64,000 bases of DNA, taken from NCBI GenBank assembly GCA_963580285.1, contig OY757017.1, positions 115,407,527-115,471,526 of the forward strand. The letters are read 5' to 3'. The number at the start of each line of letters is the position of its first letter. The first letter of the stretch is position 1. The position numbers and the translations under genes were made by a program. Source of the stretch: Lucinisca nassula (taxonomy: Eukaryota; Mollusca; Bivalvia; Lucinida; Lucinidae). This document shows, piece by piece, positions 1-10,979 of the stretch. A model generated the notes under the pieces. The model had not been told where the DNA came from. It searched no databases and saw only the letters and a list, made by a program, of their open reading frames with translations.

Positions 1-487
1 TATGTGTGGATCCTCTTATCCCATAGTAATCCAGTTTATGTAATAGCCTTCTGTGAGGTACCTTGTCAAGGGCCTTAGCGAAGTCCATGATGATCAAGTC
101 AGTCTGTTTGTGGCCACGGTTTATGACCCCATCCAGATTGCTCACAATGTCATGGTAAAATTGAACAAGCTGCGTTTCGCAAGACCTTTGACACCGGAAA
201 CCATGTTGACAGTCAGCAAGAATGCTCTCAAAGGCTAAGTGCTTGTTGATGTTGCTTACTAATATATGCTCCAGGGTTTTGCAACAGATGCATGTTAGCG
301 ACACTGGTCTATAATTTGCTGCATCATATTTTTCCCCTTTTTTATAGACCGGGGTAACATTTGCTTGTCGCCAGTCATCTGGTACAGTGCCCTGGGCAAG
401 TGATTCATTGAAGATAAAGACCAACACAGGAGATATTTCAGCACTACATTCCTTAAGTACACTGGCATTCAGGTCATCGGGGCCCAG
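1..487 (-). pseudogene. LINE reverse transcriptase fragment (continues off the left edge)
   Basis: Read on the minus strand this segment translates without a stop into part of a non-LTR retrotransposon reverse transcriptase. Visible blocks are GPDDLNASVLKECSAEISPV, then NYRPVSLTCICCKTLEHI, then the palm block DFAKALDKVPHRRLLHKLDY, whose first Asp corresponds to catalytic motif A. The YxDD-type motif C would lie beyond position 1 and cannot be seen. The segment is the downstream part of the relic at 966-2850, separated from it by the insertion at 488-965: the peptide ending VDPNGVAELLGKLKI just past the insertion leads into GPDDLNAS here. The sequence style fits CR1/L2/jockey-type elements; the exact clade cannot be set by eye. 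Confidence 0.85.
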
Positions 488-965
488 ATGCCTTATTATA
501 CCCCCGGCATACGAAGTATGCAATGGGGGTATATAGTTTTTGTCTTTTCCGTCTGTCTGTCTGTCTGTCTGTGTGTCCGTAAACAATTATTTTGTGTCAA
601 AGATGTCTCAGGAACCGCTTCACATAGAAACTTGAAATTTTGCACACATGATCAGTATGACTACTTGTATTGTGGAGAAGAAAATAAGGGCCAAGGGGTC
701 AGGCCTTTTAGAGTTATTTTCCTTTGTAGTTCTTGCTGTTTAGCAGTGTATATTTTTATTTTGTGTCAAAGATTTCTCAATAACTACTGTACATAGAAAC
801 TTGAAATTTTGCAAACATGATCAGTATGACTAGTTGTATTGTGGGAAAGAAAATAAAGGCCGAGGGGTCAGGCCTTTTAGAGTTATTTCCCTTGTAGTTC
901 TTGTTTCAGCTGAGGTGATGGCACTGGCCGGGGGTATACGTGCCCCACTGGGCACTTTTGTCTAG
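488..965. mobile_element. Hairpin-headed microsatellite element inserted in the LINE
   Basis: The element opens with a hairpin (ACCCCCGGCATACG...ATGCAATGGGGGT), then ATATAG and a (TCTG)n tract at about 551-573. Two imperfect ~180-base direct repeats follow (about 588-735 and 767-905, each with AACTTGAAATTTTGCA). It ends in GGGGGTATACGTGCCCCACT. It interrupts an otherwise continuous reverse transcriptase reading frame, so it is a younger insertion. Hairpin, microsatellite and core repeat resemble the other array elements here and non-autonomous Helentron-like or 'pearl'-like elements of bivalves. That family assignment is inference. Confidence 0.6.
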
Positions 966-2850
966 TGTATCTTGAGCTTACCTAACAGTTCAGCGACCCC
1001 ATTGGGGTCAACTGTTATGTCCCCCATAGAGGGGAACGGACTTGCACCTTTAGATGGTAGCTCACCATCAGTTTCACGCGTAAATGCTGATTGAAACTGT
1101 TCATTGCAAATATTAGCCTTATCGCGCATCTGTTTTTAGAATTCCATTTTGCCTTAGCAAAGTGATCCCAAACGCATCCTTTTTCAGGAACTTTACGAAT
1201 GACCAAAACTTTTTAACTTTACCATTCTTTTGGGGGCTATCGGGATCTACAGTGTATATTGTCATCTTCAAAGGTAAAGATGCTGGAAACATGCTTCCAA
1301 TATGCATCTCTTATAACCTTTTGCACATGTGCTCTGAACCGTTTGTAATGGTTCTTAACGTCAGGGCTGCTAGACTTGCGAGCACAAAAATACATTCTAT
1401 TGCGTCTTCTGATGAGATGCTTGATAGTGTTATCGATCCATGGTGCCCTATATTTTGTTTTGGTCATTTTCGTTGGTATAAACCTTTCCATTGCCGTGGT
1501 TAATTCAGACTTAAAACTGACCCACAATTTAAGTCATTAACTGACATGTGCGAGAGGTCAGAGGAAAGGAACGAATCCTTAAATCGCGCCATATGGTCCT
1601 GTAGACCATCCATATCCGCACGTTTGTAGAGAAAAACTTTACACGGGACTTGTCTGATTTGTTTGGCTTTTATGTAATACTCAACAAGGACTATGTCATG
1701 ACCAGCTTTGCCAATCGGGGGCATCCCCTTAACTCGGCTTACTGGGGATGGAGAATTTGTAAACAATAAATCAAGGGTCTTTTCTTGTCGTCGGGTATGT
1801 TAACAACTTGGGCCAGGCAGTGTTCTTTAATTATGTCCAAAAGTTGTTGCTGTGTCTGCCTTTTAGGCACCCCATGGGGCACCTGCATGTTGCTCCATTC
1901 AATGTCACCACAATTAAAGTCTCCGCCAACCAAAATATGGGCATTTCAAGCCATTTGCATTTGACATAATCCTAGACAAAGATGAATTAAAAGCCTCAAG
2001 ATATTCTGGGTCAATCTGATCTGGTGGGCGATAAAAAGATCCAAGGTACAAAGTCCTACATCCAATGATGTTCAATTTACACCAGACTAAGTCACAGTTG
2101 GTGTCCAACTCTGGTGTTTCTGTACAGAGTAGGTCTGCTTGAAAGCCACGAAGACACCTCCATGTGCATCCCCAACTCTGTCTTTCCAGATGGCCTCAAA
2201 GGATTCAGGGAAAATTTCTAAGTTTTTAATTTCTGGGGTTAACCAAGACTCATTGCCCAAAATGATATCTGGTTTCGCCGAATTGATAATTGTATGAAGT
2301 TCAGCCCTTTTATTCTTTATTGACTGACAATTCATGATCAATATTCTAAGAGGATGGTTAAGGACTGCCTTTTTTGGTCTTTCGTTTAGCTTCTTTCGAT
2401 GCTGCACAATGGGCGATGAAGCTGCCGTGGGTGGGACGATGTTGTCTGGTATCGGACTATCAGGCTCGGATAGGGTAGTTAAAGGTTCGAAGTGGTTGTA
2501 GGTGTCTATAGAAGATGAGGTGTCAAACAGAGATGTGGAAAAGTTTGGCATTCCACATTTCATACACTCCCATGCAACATTTTTATTCAATGATCTGTTG
2601 TAAAAACTATTCATACATGTAGTTGATGACATGCCTTGACATCCTATGTGATACCAGACATTGCAGGTGTCGCAACAAATTCCCCGGTCTTCCCAACCAA
2701 CACTTTTTTGACAGAGTCCACAAGGGAAGTGTGAACTGTCATTTCGGGAGTTTGGACCAGGATTTGATTCAACACGATTTGATTTTTTATCATTAGAGGA
2801 AAGAATATTAATTTCTCAATCTGAACATAATTTTTCTTTTTATCCCATTT
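966..2850 (-). pseudogene. Degenerate LINE ORF: PHD finger plus AP-endonuclease
   Basis: The coding direction is right to left. First comes a 2A-like motif (2753-2770), then a PHD finger at about 2725-2545 with Cys/His ligands PCGLCQ, CCDTCNVWYH and WECMKCG. Next is an apurinic-type endonuclease domain: LRILIMNCQSIKNKRAEL at about 2360, then PDIILGNESWLTP with the metal-binding Glu, and further on SFYRPPD and GGDFNCGDIEW. The frame changes near 2090, 1925, 1750 and 1520, so no intact protein is made. The product would be the endonuclease/reverse transcriptase of a CR1/L2/jockey-like retrotransposon acting in target-primed reverse transcription. The RT follows at 1-487. Confidence 0.85.
2753..2770 (-). 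other. 2A-like motif (ESNPGP) upstream of the PHD finger
   Basis: In the PHD/endonuclease frame the residues just before the PHD finger read NRVESNPGP. The 2A ribosome-skipping consensus is D-(V/I)-E-x-N-P-G-P, so this copy keeps ExNPGP and has Arg in place of Asp. Virus-like 2A sequences are known in the N-terminal region of several APE-type LINEs. A stop codon lies about 23 codons upstream in this frame, so the copy is not functional. Confidence 0.6.
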
Positions 2851-2929
2851 TCGACTTACATGCTACTGATTTTATTGGCCGTGCAAGCAAATCAATTATA
2901 TGCAAACATAATAACTATACCATCATTAA

Positions 2930-3195
2930 AATTGTGGATCGAAATTGCTATGGGCCGAAATGTCCAGGGACCCTTTAACCTGCACAGGGGAGGGTTCTTC
3001 CTGCACAGGGGGCCTCCAGTCAACTTGCTGATCCGAAGGACGGTGCACTTTATGACATTCATACCTGCAAGTGATGCCAATGGAGCGTGTTCTGGCACCG
3101 AAATTGTATCGCCGCTGCCGGGGATCGAACCCGGGACCTCTAGCATCAGAGTCAACTGCACTAACCTCTGAGCTATTGCACTGCACGATGCTTCC
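2930..3195 (-). mobile_element. SINE family A, minus-strand copy
   Basis: The reverse complement of the unit at 3240-3555 is present with about 80-85% identity by eye, including a B-box-like CGGGTTCGATCCCCGG on the minus strand. It lies head to head with the plus copy about 50 bases away. This copy lacks the GATA tail. Confidence 0.7.
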
Positions 3196-3239
3196 AGGCA
3201 GAGCTGAATCTGACAGTGTATTTTGTTTGTTTTGTTTAT

Positions 3240-3555
3240 GGAGCGTGATAGCTCAGTGGTTAGTGCACTTGCCCGTGATGCTAGAGGTCCCAGTTTCGAT
3301 CCCCGGCAGCGGCGATAAAATTTCGGTGTCCGAACATGCCCAATTGGCATCATTTGCAGGGATGAATGTCATAAAGTGCACCGTCCTTCGGATCGGGACG
3401 TTTACTGAAGGCCCCCTGTGCAGGTTAAAGATCCCTACCGTAATTACATGGTTACTGTGTAGGCTTTCATCCTGCAAACCTGGAGTGTATGTAATGTACA
3501 CCTGGGGTAATGGTCATATGTGACCGACGCAGTATCAGTAGATAGATAGATAGAT
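3240..3555 (+). mobile_element. SINE family A (tRNA-derived head, GATA tail)
   Basis: The head carries an A-box-like GATAGCTCAGTGGTTAGTGC and a B-box-like AGTTTCGATCCC with tRNA-like spacing, so it should be an RNA polymerase III internal promoter. The body includes CATAAAGTGCACCGTCCTTC, and the element ends in (GATA)n at 3537-3556. It has no coding capacity; such elements move using a partner LINE. Confidence 0.75.
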
Positions 3556-3564
3556 ATTTTAAGT

Positions 3565-4005
3565 TTAGCATACCTGCAACACTGTAAAGGTCATTTTGGA
3601 GACGTAGCTTCCAATTTTGTGGGAGTTTTACCCGACATTGAAATGAAATGACATCTCAAGCCCTGTCGCCCAATGTAACCAATAGGATTTATAAGCATGG
3701 ACAGGCCGACTTGCGTGTTTGAATGTCATTTGAGATGTCACCAGTACAGTTCAATTCTGACGGCACACAAGGACTGGTATACAGCTTAAAGGATCTAAGC
3801 CTGCCCAGACAAAGCAGTGCTAATCAGACCATTCATATGCTTATAAATCCTATTGGTAATGGTTTCATTTGGCGACAGGGCTTGATATGTCATATCATCT
3901 CAATGTTGGGTAAAAGTCCCACAAAATTGGAAGCAACATCTCCAAAATGACGTATTCAGAATTGACTGGGGCATTAAACCACAAATCAAACAAACAAAAA
4001 AAAAC
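3565..4005. mobile_element. Two SINE family B copies in inverted arrangement
   Basis: The left part (3565-3722) is a minus-strand copy without its A-rich tail. The right part (3740-4005) is a plus-strand copy ending GGGGCATTAAACCACAAATC followed by an A-rich AAACAAACAAA tail. The sequences pair as an imperfect inverted repeat meeting near 3722. Both are degenerate relative to the copies at 18836 and 36273. Confidence 0.7.
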
Positions 4006-4306
4006 AAAGAATTTGGCATAAAAAATCACTGGATGAGTCCTTAAAACTGTTTACAATCTGATGTCCCTAAATACAGTAATGATGTTAAATGTGGCGTAAC
4101 AAGGCATTCTACTAATGTAGCATATTTTTTAGCTCACCTGACCGAAGGTCATGGTGAGCTTTTGTGACTGTGAGATATCCGGTGGCATTGCACGTGCATA
4201 AGCTTTTCATGTGAATACTCTGGAGGCCATAGTTTTGGTCTGATCATCACTGGACTTGCTCAGAATGATCACCTTATCTCAGTCAAGTTCGAATATTGGT
4301 CATCCC

Positions 4307-5775
4307 TAGGGCTGGCTAACCGGAGCTGAAAAACATAATCAATTATCAGTCTTACCACTGTGATCGATAATCGATTAGAAATCACTGAAGATAGACTATG
4401 GTCATAATTCTGCAGTTCTGGTAAAACTTTACATTTCTGAGCATAACTCTGTCAATCTGTTACAAGGTTGGCAAAAAAAGTGGGAAATACTCGTATTTCC
4501 CTGGACGGCGGGAAATACAGGGAAATATGTTTTTAGATAGGTGGTACCAATTGAGACTGCTTAATATACCCCAACTACATAGCTATTAGAAAGCAAAATC
4601 AGGGATACAGAATAAGCATTTTGCTTTAGGCACCCAGACTGCCATAAATCCAAAATTTACATTAAGTTAATAGGTATTTTTATTCAAAATTTAGGCGACT
4701 GGGCGCCTGTTAGTCCGTATCCCTGAAAATTATTGCAAGTTCATGCAGGGCTTGAAAATTCCACTTGTCTGCTTGCAATGACAAAAAAGAAAAAAAATGA
4801 AGGACAAGTAAAAAGTTTGTCTAGTAATTTTTAAGAATTTTCCAGCCCTTTTTATATTGAATAACTTGCAAGGTATATAGTCCCTTGCCTTCATACAGAA
4901 TGTATATAATTCCTTTTCGAACGTGATTCTCAAATATCAGTTTTTAACATTCAGCTACTTCCCATGACTTGTAAATACATGTAATTTTAATACTTAGGTG
5001 AGTATCTGTAGATAATTTAAGAAAACTTTTATGCTTAAATTAACTGTGTTCTTTTATACCTGTCTCAAACAAACAATTAAATTATCACACCTTTTAACAT
5101 TAAGAGTATGATTACTTGGAAAACTTGCAAACAAATCTAGTGTAAACATCCTTAAAATTCAAATATCCAAAGAGATGTTGTAAAATCTAAAAAAAAAATG
5201 AACCGTGTGGTTTAGTGTTACACTAAAGCATAGCAAACATATATAGGTAGTTCCAATGGCAAACTCTCTCGAAGAAGCTAAGATTCTGATCTTGAACTGT
5301 ACTGCTTGCCCAGCCATGTCTGTCCTAAATATTGGGATCATTATGGTATTTTATCTTCTTAAGCATATGAGTGATTAAGGGTGACACGATTAATCATATA
5401 ATCGATTAATCGGTAGATAAATTCAACAAAAATGATTATCATTTCTGATTTGCTTTTAACATGTTTAATCGATTACTTGATAGGTACAATTTACTACCTG
5501 AAGTTATGCTTAAAATAGCTGGATGAGTGGCAAACAGTGCTGACCCTGATGAGACGCCGCATTCTGTGGCGTCTCATCTGGGTCTACACTGTTTGCTCAG
5601 GCCTGTCTGTTCAAATATACATATGGGAAAGTGCAACATATGGTAAGAGTCATGCTCAGAAGAAAGCCAGACAGGTAAAATTATGATAAAAACCTTAGCG
5701 ATTACTAATCAATTATAGATCGCAATGACGGGACTGATAATCGATTGTCTTTTCAGCTCCGATTAGCCAGCCCTA
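4307..5775. mobile_element. TIR DNA element (CCTAGGGCTGGCTAA termini)
   Basis: Terminal inverted repeats read TAGGGCTGGCTAACCGGAGC at 4307 and, inverted, TTTTCAGCTCCGATTAGCCA then GCCCTA at 5749-5775. The subterminal regions share an AATCAATTAT...ACTGATAATCGATT motif. An internal hairpin at 5533-5605 pairs GATGAGACGCC with GGCGTCTCATC. No transposase is encoded. It sits inside the array element at 4130-7650. A truncated 3' end of the same family lies at 8000-8140. Confidence 0.65.
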
Positions 5776-6240
5776 GGAGTGATTTTAAATAACTCTCTGC
5801 ACCCTACATAACAACATATCACTTTATGCTTGTGTTTGGTTGAGCATGTTGAGTAAAAGCAGACTTATGACATATATGTATTAGGAGGCATATTGCAACG
5901 CAAAAAGGTGGCTGTACATTATTTCAATTAAATTACACAAATATTAGTAGTGTTTTTCTATGAAATAACTAAACAAAAATCATATTTCCCAGTATTTCCC
6001 ACTTTTGCTGAAATTTAGAGTATTTTCCAGGACGGTAATTACCGGTAAATACCAGTTGGAATTCCCACCACCAGTATTTACCGACCAACCTTGATCTGTT
6101 ATACTTAATCATATGAATTGGAACAGACAGGTCATAGCAAACAGTGTAGACCCATATAAGACGAAATCCTAGCAAATAAATAATGATAATCAGTTCTGTG
6201 GAATTTATTGAATATCCGATTAATCATGCCTAGCTAAGTC
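5776..6240. repeat. Remnant ending in GTAAATAC-rich TIR-like sequence
   Basis: At 5980-6095 the sequence (minus strand) starts AAGGTTGGTCGGTAAATACT and contains GGGAAATACTGGGAAATATG. A related start, AAGGTTGGCAAAAAAAGTGG, is found in plus orientation at 4464 inside the neighbouring TIR element. The pair may be the ends of an older element that was itself split. No coding sequence is visible. Confidence 0.35.
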
Positions 6241-7736
6241 ATGTCGGGTCTAAAAGTATGTTAGTACATGTAGGTCAAATCATAGAAAACCTTGTCAACA
6301 CACTAGAGGCCACAGTTTTAGTCCGATCATCATCAAACTTACTCAGAATGATCATCTTGACAATATCGTGGTCAGATCTAATTATGGGTCATGTCCAGTC
6401 AAAAAGTAGGCCAGGAGGTCAACTCATAAAATAGCGTTTTGAACACACTTGAGGCGACAGTTTTGGTCCGATCAGCATCAAACTTGTTCAGAATGATCAT
6501 TTTGTCAATATCTCGGCCAGGTTTGAATATGGGTCATGTTGGGTGAAAGTAGGTCAGTAGGTCAAATCATAGAAAAACCTTGTGAACACACTAGAGGCTA
6601 CAGTTTTGGTCTGATCATCTTCAAACTTACTCAGAATGATCATCTTGACAATATCTTTGACAAATACGAATATGGGTCATATCGGATCAAAAAGTAGGTC
6701 AGTATGTCAAATCATAGAAAAATCTTGTGAACACTCTAGGGGCTACAGTTTTGGTCCAATTGCCATAAATCTTGCTCAGAATGATCATCTTGACAATGTC
6801 TGGGTCTATTTCGAGTATGGGTCATGGCGAATCAAAAAGTAGATCAGTAGGTCATTTTGTCATACTTGACCTACTTTTGTCATAATGTTTGAAGCATTTG
6901 AGATAGAGCCTTCATATTTGGCATGTAGATTCCTTGTGACTTCATACAATCAAAAAAAGGAAATGTGACCTTGACCTTGACATGTGACCTACTTTATCAT
7001 AACTTTTGAACCATTTGAGATAGAGCCTTCATATTTGGCATGTATGTTCTTTGTGAAGAGGGCCTCCCACCCATACAAAAAATTTGACCTGTGAGCTTGA
7101 CATTTGACCTACTTGGTCATAACTTTTGAACTACATATACAAAAATTGGACCTATGTCCTTGACCTTTGGCCTACTTTGTCACATCTTTTTAGCTATTTG
7201 AGATAGAGCCTTCATATTTAAGATGTAGGTTCCTTGTGACAAGCGCTTCCCACTGTGACCTTGACATGTGACCTATATTATCTTAACTTTTTAACCATTT
7301 GAGAAAGAGCCTTCATATTTTGCATGTATGTTCCCTGTAACAAGGGCTTCCCACCCATACAAGCGTTTTGTCTTGTGACCTAATGTATCATAATTTTTAC
7401 CTTTTGGGATATAGCCTTCATATTTGGCATGTATGTTCCTTCTGACAAGGGCCTCTCACAGAGCCTTCCCATGACCTAAAGGTCGAGGTCACAGACTTAG
7501 AAAATTTGTAATGTAAAGTTACTAAGTAATGTTAAAGTATCTAAGAGCTCATATTTTCCAAACTGTTTAATGGATTGTGTTCATATTGGGTATGATGATA
7601 GATATTTGTACAAAAATTTAAGCAGCAATATCCCGAACTATGCAGGTGAGTTAATTGTTATGCTGTCCAATGACAGATGTTTAGTTTGTGGCAGGTGGGG
7701 AGGGGATGAGGTGGTATTGACACATTACTAGTTTAG

Positions 7737-7995
7737 GCCCCCGCCGATTGGGGCTTGAAGAAATAGATGTGCTTCAATTTTGTGGCACTTTTACCCAACA
7801 TGCAGATGAAATGACTTCTCCTCAAGCCCTGCCGCCAAATGAAACCAATAAGGTTTTAAGCATGGGCGGTCCAACTCACACTCCATTGCCTGAGCAGGCT
7901 AAGATCCTCTAAGCGGTTTAGCAGTGCTTGTGTGCGGGTCGGTTTCAGCTCTGCCCATCTTTTTCTTCAAGCCCAGATGGGCGGGGGCTGATTAA
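7737..7995. mobile_element. Chimeric SINE family B copy with inverted ends
   Basis: The right end carries the family B head in minus orientation (CAAGCCCAGATGGGCGGGGG). The left end, which should be the A-rich tail, is instead an inverted second head (GCCCCCGCCGATTGGGGCTT). The ends therefore form ~25-base inverted repeats around a family B body, as expected from a partial inverted duplication. Confidence 0.6.
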
Positions 7996-7999
7996 ATAA

Positions 8000-8145
8000 G
8001 AGTCATGCTCAGACAGAAAGCCAGAGAGGTAACATTATGACCAAGTCTTCGTTGATGACTAATCAATTATTGATCACAATGACAGGACTGATAATTCAGA
8101 TTATCTTTTCCACTCTGATAACCAGCCGGGCTGCCCTACTTCAGG
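8000..8145. mobile_element. Truncated 3' end of the 4307-5775 TIR family
   Basis: The segment starts AAGAGTCATGCTCAGACAGA, matching 5645, and continues through GACTAATCAATTATTGATC and GGACTGATAAT to a decayed terminus CCAGCCGGGCTGCCC. The 5' part of the element is absent. Confidence 0.55.
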
Positions 8146-8454
8146 GCCTGACAAATCCATTGCCCAGCTGCCCGGGACAAGTCCAAATTTAGGCAAGGCA
8201 AGTAATTTTTTATTTCACTTGCCCAGAAAAATGTATAGAATATATAGAGAATATTGTAATTGCGAGGTATTTTCAAGATGCTTTGGAATGCCGGGCAAGT
8301 GGCTGAAACTTGGATTTGTCAGTCCCTGCCTACTTGATTGCCAAAACTTTTATGCCTGCTCTTTGCATATTGGTGATCTACGATAGAAGTCTTTGTCATG
8401 TTGGGAAGGATCACTTAGCACCTTTTTGCAATATCTGCTGGTTCCTAATCTGAA

Positions 8455-8760
8455 AATTATCAGTATACTATTGTGAAAATAGGTAACCAGACCCCCCTGA
8501 CCTTTCAAGGTCAGGGTTCTGGTTACCTGTTTTTTCAGTATTGATAATGTGTAAGCTGGGAGCCAGCAAATAATGCAAAAACGGTAATGAAAACCCTAGC
8601 AAACACAGCAAACATATACGATATCTTTCAGATGTCTTGCTGGTAATATGCAGTATTTGAGAGTAATCTGGTATGTTTTATTTCCAGTGCACTTTCTGCA
8701 TTTACCCAATCTTCCAAAAACCATATTGGCTTTTGGTTGCAGGATTTGCCATCTCTTCTG
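8455..8760. repeat. Perfect-stem palindrome and array-element tail remnant
   Basis: At 8478-8533, AGGTAACCAGAC...CTGACCTTTCAAGGTCAG...CTGGTTACCT forms a long hairpin. At 8690-8770, ACCATATTGGCTTTTGGTTG and GATTTGCCATCTCTTCTGAT match the tail of the element at 36960-37030, so this is a tail fragment of that family. Confidence 0.5.
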
Positions 8761-8771
8761 ATGGTTATCTC

Positions 8772-8984
8772 TTAACCCTTGTTCTGCTGAATATTTATAT
8801 AAGCCACACCCACTACTGATTATTAGCCAATCAGATTACTTGATTCCAATTATTGCAACAAATTCACCATCTGAATGACAAACAATGTAGATCCTGATCA
8901 GATGGCTTCTTCAGAAGCCATCTGATCTGGATCTACATTGTTTGAAAGGTAAGGCATATCCGGGCTCAGCAGGACAAGGGTTAA
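8772..8984 (+). mobile_element. MITE-1 copy, TTAA-flanked
   Basis: The copy starts TTAACCCTTGTCCTGCTGAA and ends CAGCAGGACAAGGGTTAA. The centre is a near-perfect hairpin built on GATCAGATGGCTTCTTCAGA and its complement. TTAA flanks plus CCCT-type termini are the signature of piggyBac-class transposition. It has no coding capacity and would need a transposase from elsewhere. Confidence 0.75.
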
Positions 8985-9630
8985 TAATTAATAATCATTT
9001 CTAAGCTTAAAAGCTATTGCTGTAATACTCAAAAACACATCATCATTTTCTACATTAATTTCTCTGATACTCGTGAATTTCGAAACGAACTCTTGCAATA
9101 CCATTATGATCCTAAGTATTGGGAGAGATAGGCCCAGAAAACCAGTGCAGACCCAGATTAGGCTGCTCCTTCAGGAGCAGTCTGATCAGGGTCTACCCCA
9201 TTTGCCATTCCATCTGCGCCTTTTGGACTCCTTGCTGGATCGGGACATGAAACAAGTTTGTTAAAATTTTTAAGAAAATTAAAGCAACTTCTGAAGGTGT
9301 CCAAACTTTTAGGATTTTTAAGGCATATAAGTCAGAGACAAATGAGACAAATTGAGTGAGAGTGTACATGTATCTACATGGGTACATTTCTGATTTCTTG
9401 TAAGAAACACAATTGTTGGTCTCCTTTCTTCGTGTTTCTTACAAGAAATCAGTTAAGTACCCATGCAGATACTTAGAGCGTATCTTCATGGGTACTTTTG
9501 TGATTTCTTGTAAGAAACACTTTGTGAGTATCCTTCCTTCTGGCTAGAAATAAGGACGGGTAAGAAATCAGTAAAGTTGTTACTGAATCATCCTCATTAC
9601 ACTATCTTATCTTGTTTATTTGCATTGAAG
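8985..9630. repeat. No gene; MITE-4 copy and palindromes
   Basis: At 9095-9330 there is a MITE-4 element (GATCCTAAGTATTGGGAGAG, then GACCCAGATTAGGCTGCTCC with its inverted partner, then CTCCTTGCTGGATC). Relatives lie at 25300-25490 and 20330-20465. At 9378-9540 a palindromic region repeats TGATTTCTTGTAAGAAACAC in both orientations together with GGGTAC. No coding region is seen. Confidence 0.5.
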
Positions 9631-9631
9631 T

Positions 9632-10300
9632 GTAATGGCCCAGTCAACACTACATGTATTAAAGTCATTTTTGAACTGGTCAGTTTACCTATCCACACTT
9701 GTCCTGGGCAGGCTTATATGTAAGTGTTTAACCAGTACAGTGCCAACTGACAACTGCCCTTCTTGAAACAGTGGAAGGGAGAGAATGACCGTAGAAAAGA
9801 TTTCATGGTCAGTCTCTATGAAAGAATGTTGCTGACCCCGGCATGTATCAAACAGGCCTCATATTTTTCAGGCATTTGCAGGATTTCAGGCTTTTAGAGC
9901 TTGATTTTTTTCTTGATTTCAGGCTTTGAGAGTTTGAGTTTTATGTCTAGTCTGTTTAAAAATCTATTTAACCCTTATTCTGCTGAATAAATTTGTTACC
10001 TACACCCATTTCTGACCATAAGTCAACCAAATTACTTGATATTTTCACAAACTGCATTACAAACAGTGTAGATCCTGATCAGATGGCTTCTTTAGAAGCC
10101 ATCTGATCTGGGTCTACACTGTTTCCAAAGGTAATAGTTGTGTCTTGTTCAGCAGGATAAGAGTTGAAGCTGCAAAATGGGGCCTTTCAGGCATGGAAAA
10201 GCGTGGTCAGTATGACGCCTGATCAAACCTGCGCCCTCCTAATCACCAGTCAAACATGGATCTGACTGAGCTACAGAGGACTGCACTCTACCTCATCTGG
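9632..10300 (-). mobile_element. SINE family C copy interrupted by a MITE-bearing insertion
   Basis: The tail and body of a minus-strand family C SINE run from 9632 to about 9860; the tRNA-like head resumes at about 10210-10300 (CTAATCACCAGTCAAACATG, TGAGCTACAGAGG). The break is marked on both sides by ATCAAAC (9848-9854 and 10214-10220), a likely short target duplication. The inserted ~350 bases include a complete MITE-1 (9968-10167). Confidence 0.6.
9968..10167 (+). mobile_element. MITE-1 copy nested in a SINE insertion
   Basis: It starts TTAACCCTTATTCTGCTGAA and ends CAGCAGGATAAGAGTTGA, with the right TTAA decayed to TTGA. The central hairpin is GATCAGATGGCTTCTTTAGA paired with AGCCATCTGATC. 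Confidence 0.7.
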
Positions 10301-10527
10301 ACCAGTACATGCTATGAGAGCATTGTTTTTCTCTTTTTCAGGACAGCAGGTATGATCTGTTTGTTATCAGTGGTTGAGGGGATGCTCTGGTGACATCTAG
10401 GGGTTTTGAGTGCTTTACCTTGTCACCTGATGCATGATGCTGCACCTACAGTGGAGACGACTAAGAACAAGGTATGGTAGTCATAACAATAATAACACAC
10501 ACTTGCTCAAACGGCTTCCTTCATATC

Positions 10528-10740
10528 TTAACCCGTGTCCTGCTGAATATTGAAATATGCCACACCCAGTACCGATTATCAACCAATCAGATTTTTTGAT
10601 GCAAATTATTGCAATAAATTCACAATTTGAACTGCAAACAATGTAGATCCTGATCAGATGGCTTCGTCAAAAGCCATCTGATCTGGATCTTCAGTGTTTG
10701 GAGAATAAGGCATATCCGGGCTCAGCAGGACAAGTGTTAA
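10528..10740 (+). mobile_element. MITE-1 copy, TTAA-flanked
   Basis: It starts TTAACCCGTGTCCTGCTGAA and ends CAGCAGGACAAGTGTTAA, with the family hairpin in the centre. Its right TTAA (10737-10740) is also the left TTAA of the next element, a different MITE family. Confidence 0.75.
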
Positions 10741-10978
10741 CCCTTTTTTGTGCCAAATGGAATCGTCCTACATATATATGGCAGGAGTCCATTTTAAAAT
10801 TTAGTGGTTACAGGTTGTGTTATCTTAAAATTTTATTTGGAAAATAGCTGGACTTTTTTGCAAATAGTGTAGGCCCTGATCAGACACCCCATTCTGCGGC
10901 ATCTGATCTGGGTCTGCACGGTTTGCCAGTTGCCAGGGTAGTACCAGTTTTGGGGTTTCTGGTACAAAATGAGTTTAA
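10737..10978 (+). mobile_element. MITE-2 copy sharing a TTAA with MITE-1
   Basis: The left end is TTAACCCTTTTTTGTGCCAA and the right end is GGTACAAAATGAGTTTAA. An internal hairpin pairs GATCAGACACC with GGCATCTGATC. A second good copy is at 62119-62347 and a decayed one at 26606-26796. Only the termini resemble MITE-1. Confidence 0.7.
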
Positions 10979-10979
10979 A

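Larger units (their letters stand above)
4130..7650 (-). mobile_element. Array-carrying element, reverse orientation, with nested insertions
   Basis: Read on the minus strand this ends in a hairpin followed by GGTGAGCTAAAAA: at 4130-4165 the plus strand reads AGCTCACCTGACCGAAGGTC and then ATGGTGAGCT. Inside are two arrays: ~145-base units containing CTCAGAATGATCATCTTGAC (gaatg at 6346, 6491, 6634, 6779) and looser ~100-120-base units containing GATAGAGCCTTCATATTTGG (6880-7480). One array unit begins at 4225 and is broken at about 4306 by nested DNA; the array resumes near 6240. The terminal hairpin and GGTGAGCTAA are shared with the elements at 37-52 kb and 57.9-60.4 kb. Confidence 0.65.
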
